Assembly (NCBI GenBank): GCA_033782935.1
Contig: JAWQEG010000710.1
Span: 6,510,001 to 6,574,000, forward strand
DNA length: 64,000 nt
Direction: 5' to 3'
Source of the DNA: Petrolisthes cinctipes
Lineage: Eukaryota > Arthropoda > Malacostraca > Decapoda > Porcellanidae
Made by a program: the position numbers and the translations under genes. Positions within the stretch are counted from its first letter, which is position 1. Each line of letters starts with the position of its first letter. This document shows positions 62,870 to 64,000 of this stretch, in pieces. The notes below the pieces were generated by a model. The model worked only from the letters and a program-made list of their open reading frames with translations. It was not told the DNA's origin and searched no databases.

Positions 62870-64000
62870 TTTGGTCCCAGAAGTGATCTGTACATGCCTA
62901 CTCCTTGCTAGAATGTTTCCAAGAGACAGACCAAAACATGCTCAAAATCGATATTTTAGGTGCAAAAAGTCGATATGTGCATGCATCTTCTGTACCCGTT
63001 TATATCTCAAATTCAGGCTCAAAACACCCGAAAATTAGATATTTTTGTGTCCCAGAAGCGATCTGTACATGCCTACTCCGTGTTAGAGTATTTTCACAAT
63101 ACAGGCACAAAACATGCTCAAAATCGATATTTGGGCGCCCAAAGTCGATATGTGCATGCATCTTCTGTACCCGTTTATATCTTAAATTCAGGCTCAAAGC
63201 ACCCGAAAATTCGATATTTTTGGGTCCCTGAAGCCATCTGTACATGCCTAATCCTTGCTAGAACGTTTTGAAGATACGACCCAAAACATGCTCAAAATCG
63301 ATATTCTAGGTGCAAAAACTCGATATTTGTATACATCTTCAGTTCCCGTTTATATCTCAAATTTAGGCTCACAACAACCGAAATTTTGATATTTTTGTGT
63401 CGCAGAAGCGATCTGTACATGCCTACTCCGTTATAGAGTATTTTCAAAATACAGGCCCATGACATGCTAAAAATCTATATTTTGGGTGCCCAAAGTCGAT
63501 ATGTGCATGCATCTTCTGTACCCGTTTATATCTCAAATTCAGGCTTAAAACACCTGAAAATTTGATATTTTGGGGTCACAGAAGCGATCTGTACATGTCT
63601 ACTCATTCTTAGAATGTTTTCAAGAAACAGACCCAAAACACGCTCAAAATCGATATTTTAGGTGCAAAAAGTCCATATGTGCATGCATCTTCTGTACCCG
63701 TTTATATCTCAAATTCAGTCTCAAAACACAAGAAAATTCGATATTATTGGGTTCGAGAAGCGATCTGTACATGCCTACTCCTTGATAGAGTATTTTCACA
63801 ATACAGGCCCAAAACATGCTCAAAATCGATATTTTGGGTGCCCAAAGTCGATATGTGAATGCATCTTCTGTACCCGTTTATATCTCAAATTCAGGCTCAA
63901 AACACCTGAAAATTCGATATTTTTGGGACCCAGAAGCGATCTGTACATGCCTACTCCGTTTCAGAGTATTTTCAAAATATAGGCCCAAAACATGCTAAAA
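62870..64000 (+). repeat. Start of HOR copy W3, cut by the window end
   Basis: Sequence from about 62870 to the last base matches about 56615 to 57745 at offset 6255, including the TTTGATATTTTGGGGTCACAG monomer (57305 and 63560) and the GTCTCAAAACACAAG H2 (57462 and 63717). The copy continues beyond the window. Confidence 0.82.

Larger units (their letters stand above)
1..64000 (+). repeat. Satellite DNA array, about 176-bp monomer, head to tail across the whole window
   Basis: The same unit recurs every 174-178 bp through the whole window, about 364 copies, all in one orientation. Near-invariant words allow every copy to be counted: CGATCTGTACATGCC, GTTTATATCTCAAATTCAGG and AAAATCGATATTTT. 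No stretch longer than one monomer lacks these words, so no gene, transposon or unique sequence interrupts the array. A period close to the nucleosome repeat length and a block longer than 64 kb are typical of eukaryotic centromeric or pericentromeric satellites. That role is inference; nothing in the sequence proves centromere function. The ends of the array lie outside the window on both sides. I do not recognise the family or the species. Confidence 0.98.

Noticed and set aside
1..64000. Hundreds of open frames of 60-228 codons on both strands
   Set aside because: They repeat the same peptide words (such as KIDILGAQSRYVHASS) in step with the satellite, move by one frame per monomer because 176 is not a multiple of 3, exist in several frames at once, and end at recurring satellite words. 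There is no gene-like context. They are not genes.
1..64000. CRISPR array (regular repeats separated by variable segments)
   Set aside because: Units are 176 bp and similar along their whole length, with no unique spacers and no cas genes.
1..64000. Inserted transposable element or retrotransposon fragment
   Set aside because: Every monomer-sized interval contains the satellite words; no target-site duplication, terminal repeat, or reverse transcriptase or transposase motif was found.
1..64000. Telomeric repeats, rDNA or tRNA genes
   Set aside because: No TTAGGG- or TTTAGGG-type runs, no rRNA-like sequence and no cloverleaf with CCA-type acceptor pairing was seen.
1..64000. Array orientation switches such as those flanking some centromere cores
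   Set aside because: All monomers read in the same direction; only the 30-bp segment at 25951-25980 is inverted.

Overview
This window is one uninterrupted, head-to-tail satellite DNA array. A unit of about 176 bp repeats from the first base to the last, roughly 364 times (64,000/176), always in the same orientation. I find no protein-coding gene, RNA gene, transposon, CRISPR array or unique sequence. A block of this size, with a nucleosome-scale period and layered higher-order repeats (HORs), points to a eukaryotic nuclear chromosome. It is most likely centromeric or pericentromeric heterochromatin, or another large satellite block. The species cannot be named from the sequence; I do not recognise the monomer as a published satellite. 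GC is about 41% in one monomer counted by hand.

Monomer structure: each 176-bp unit is an old dimer of two related halves, H1 (about 87 bp) and H2 (about 89 bp). Both open with an AAAAT(T)CGATATTTT(T)GGGT(G)CCCA block, continue with CGATxTGTxCATGC, and close with a CAGGC block. Variation among monomers sits mainly in the 20 bp after CGATATTTT of H1 and defines at least ten subfamilies.

Layout. (1) 1-3534: mixed monomers with a partial 15-monomer repeat (period 2634-2635 bp). (2) 3535-21966: four very similar long HOR copies of 29, 13, 33 and about 30 monomers (periods 5097 and 2284 bp, then 5800 bp and a truncated fourth copy). They differ by whole-monomer gains and losses. (3) 21967-32644: the same subfamilies in a less regular order, with a fold-back palindrome and two truncated monomers. 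(4) 32645-43843: a 14-monomer HOR (2461 bp) with a 9-monomer internal duplication and a 27-bp deletion shared by two copies. (5) 43844-50629: transitional. (6) 50630-64000: a third HOR (5804 bp, then 6255 bp, then the start of another copy), itself holding a 7-monomer internal duplication.

Many open frames of 60-228 codons exist on both strands. They are by-products of a repeat with few stop codons: the same peptides recur in different frames, shift by one frame per monomer (176 is not divisible by 3), and have no gene context. None is annotated as a gene. The interest lies in how the array evolved: hybrid monomers mark unequal exchanges, one small deletion is carried by two copies, an exact half-monomer has been lost, and a template-switch palindrome is present.
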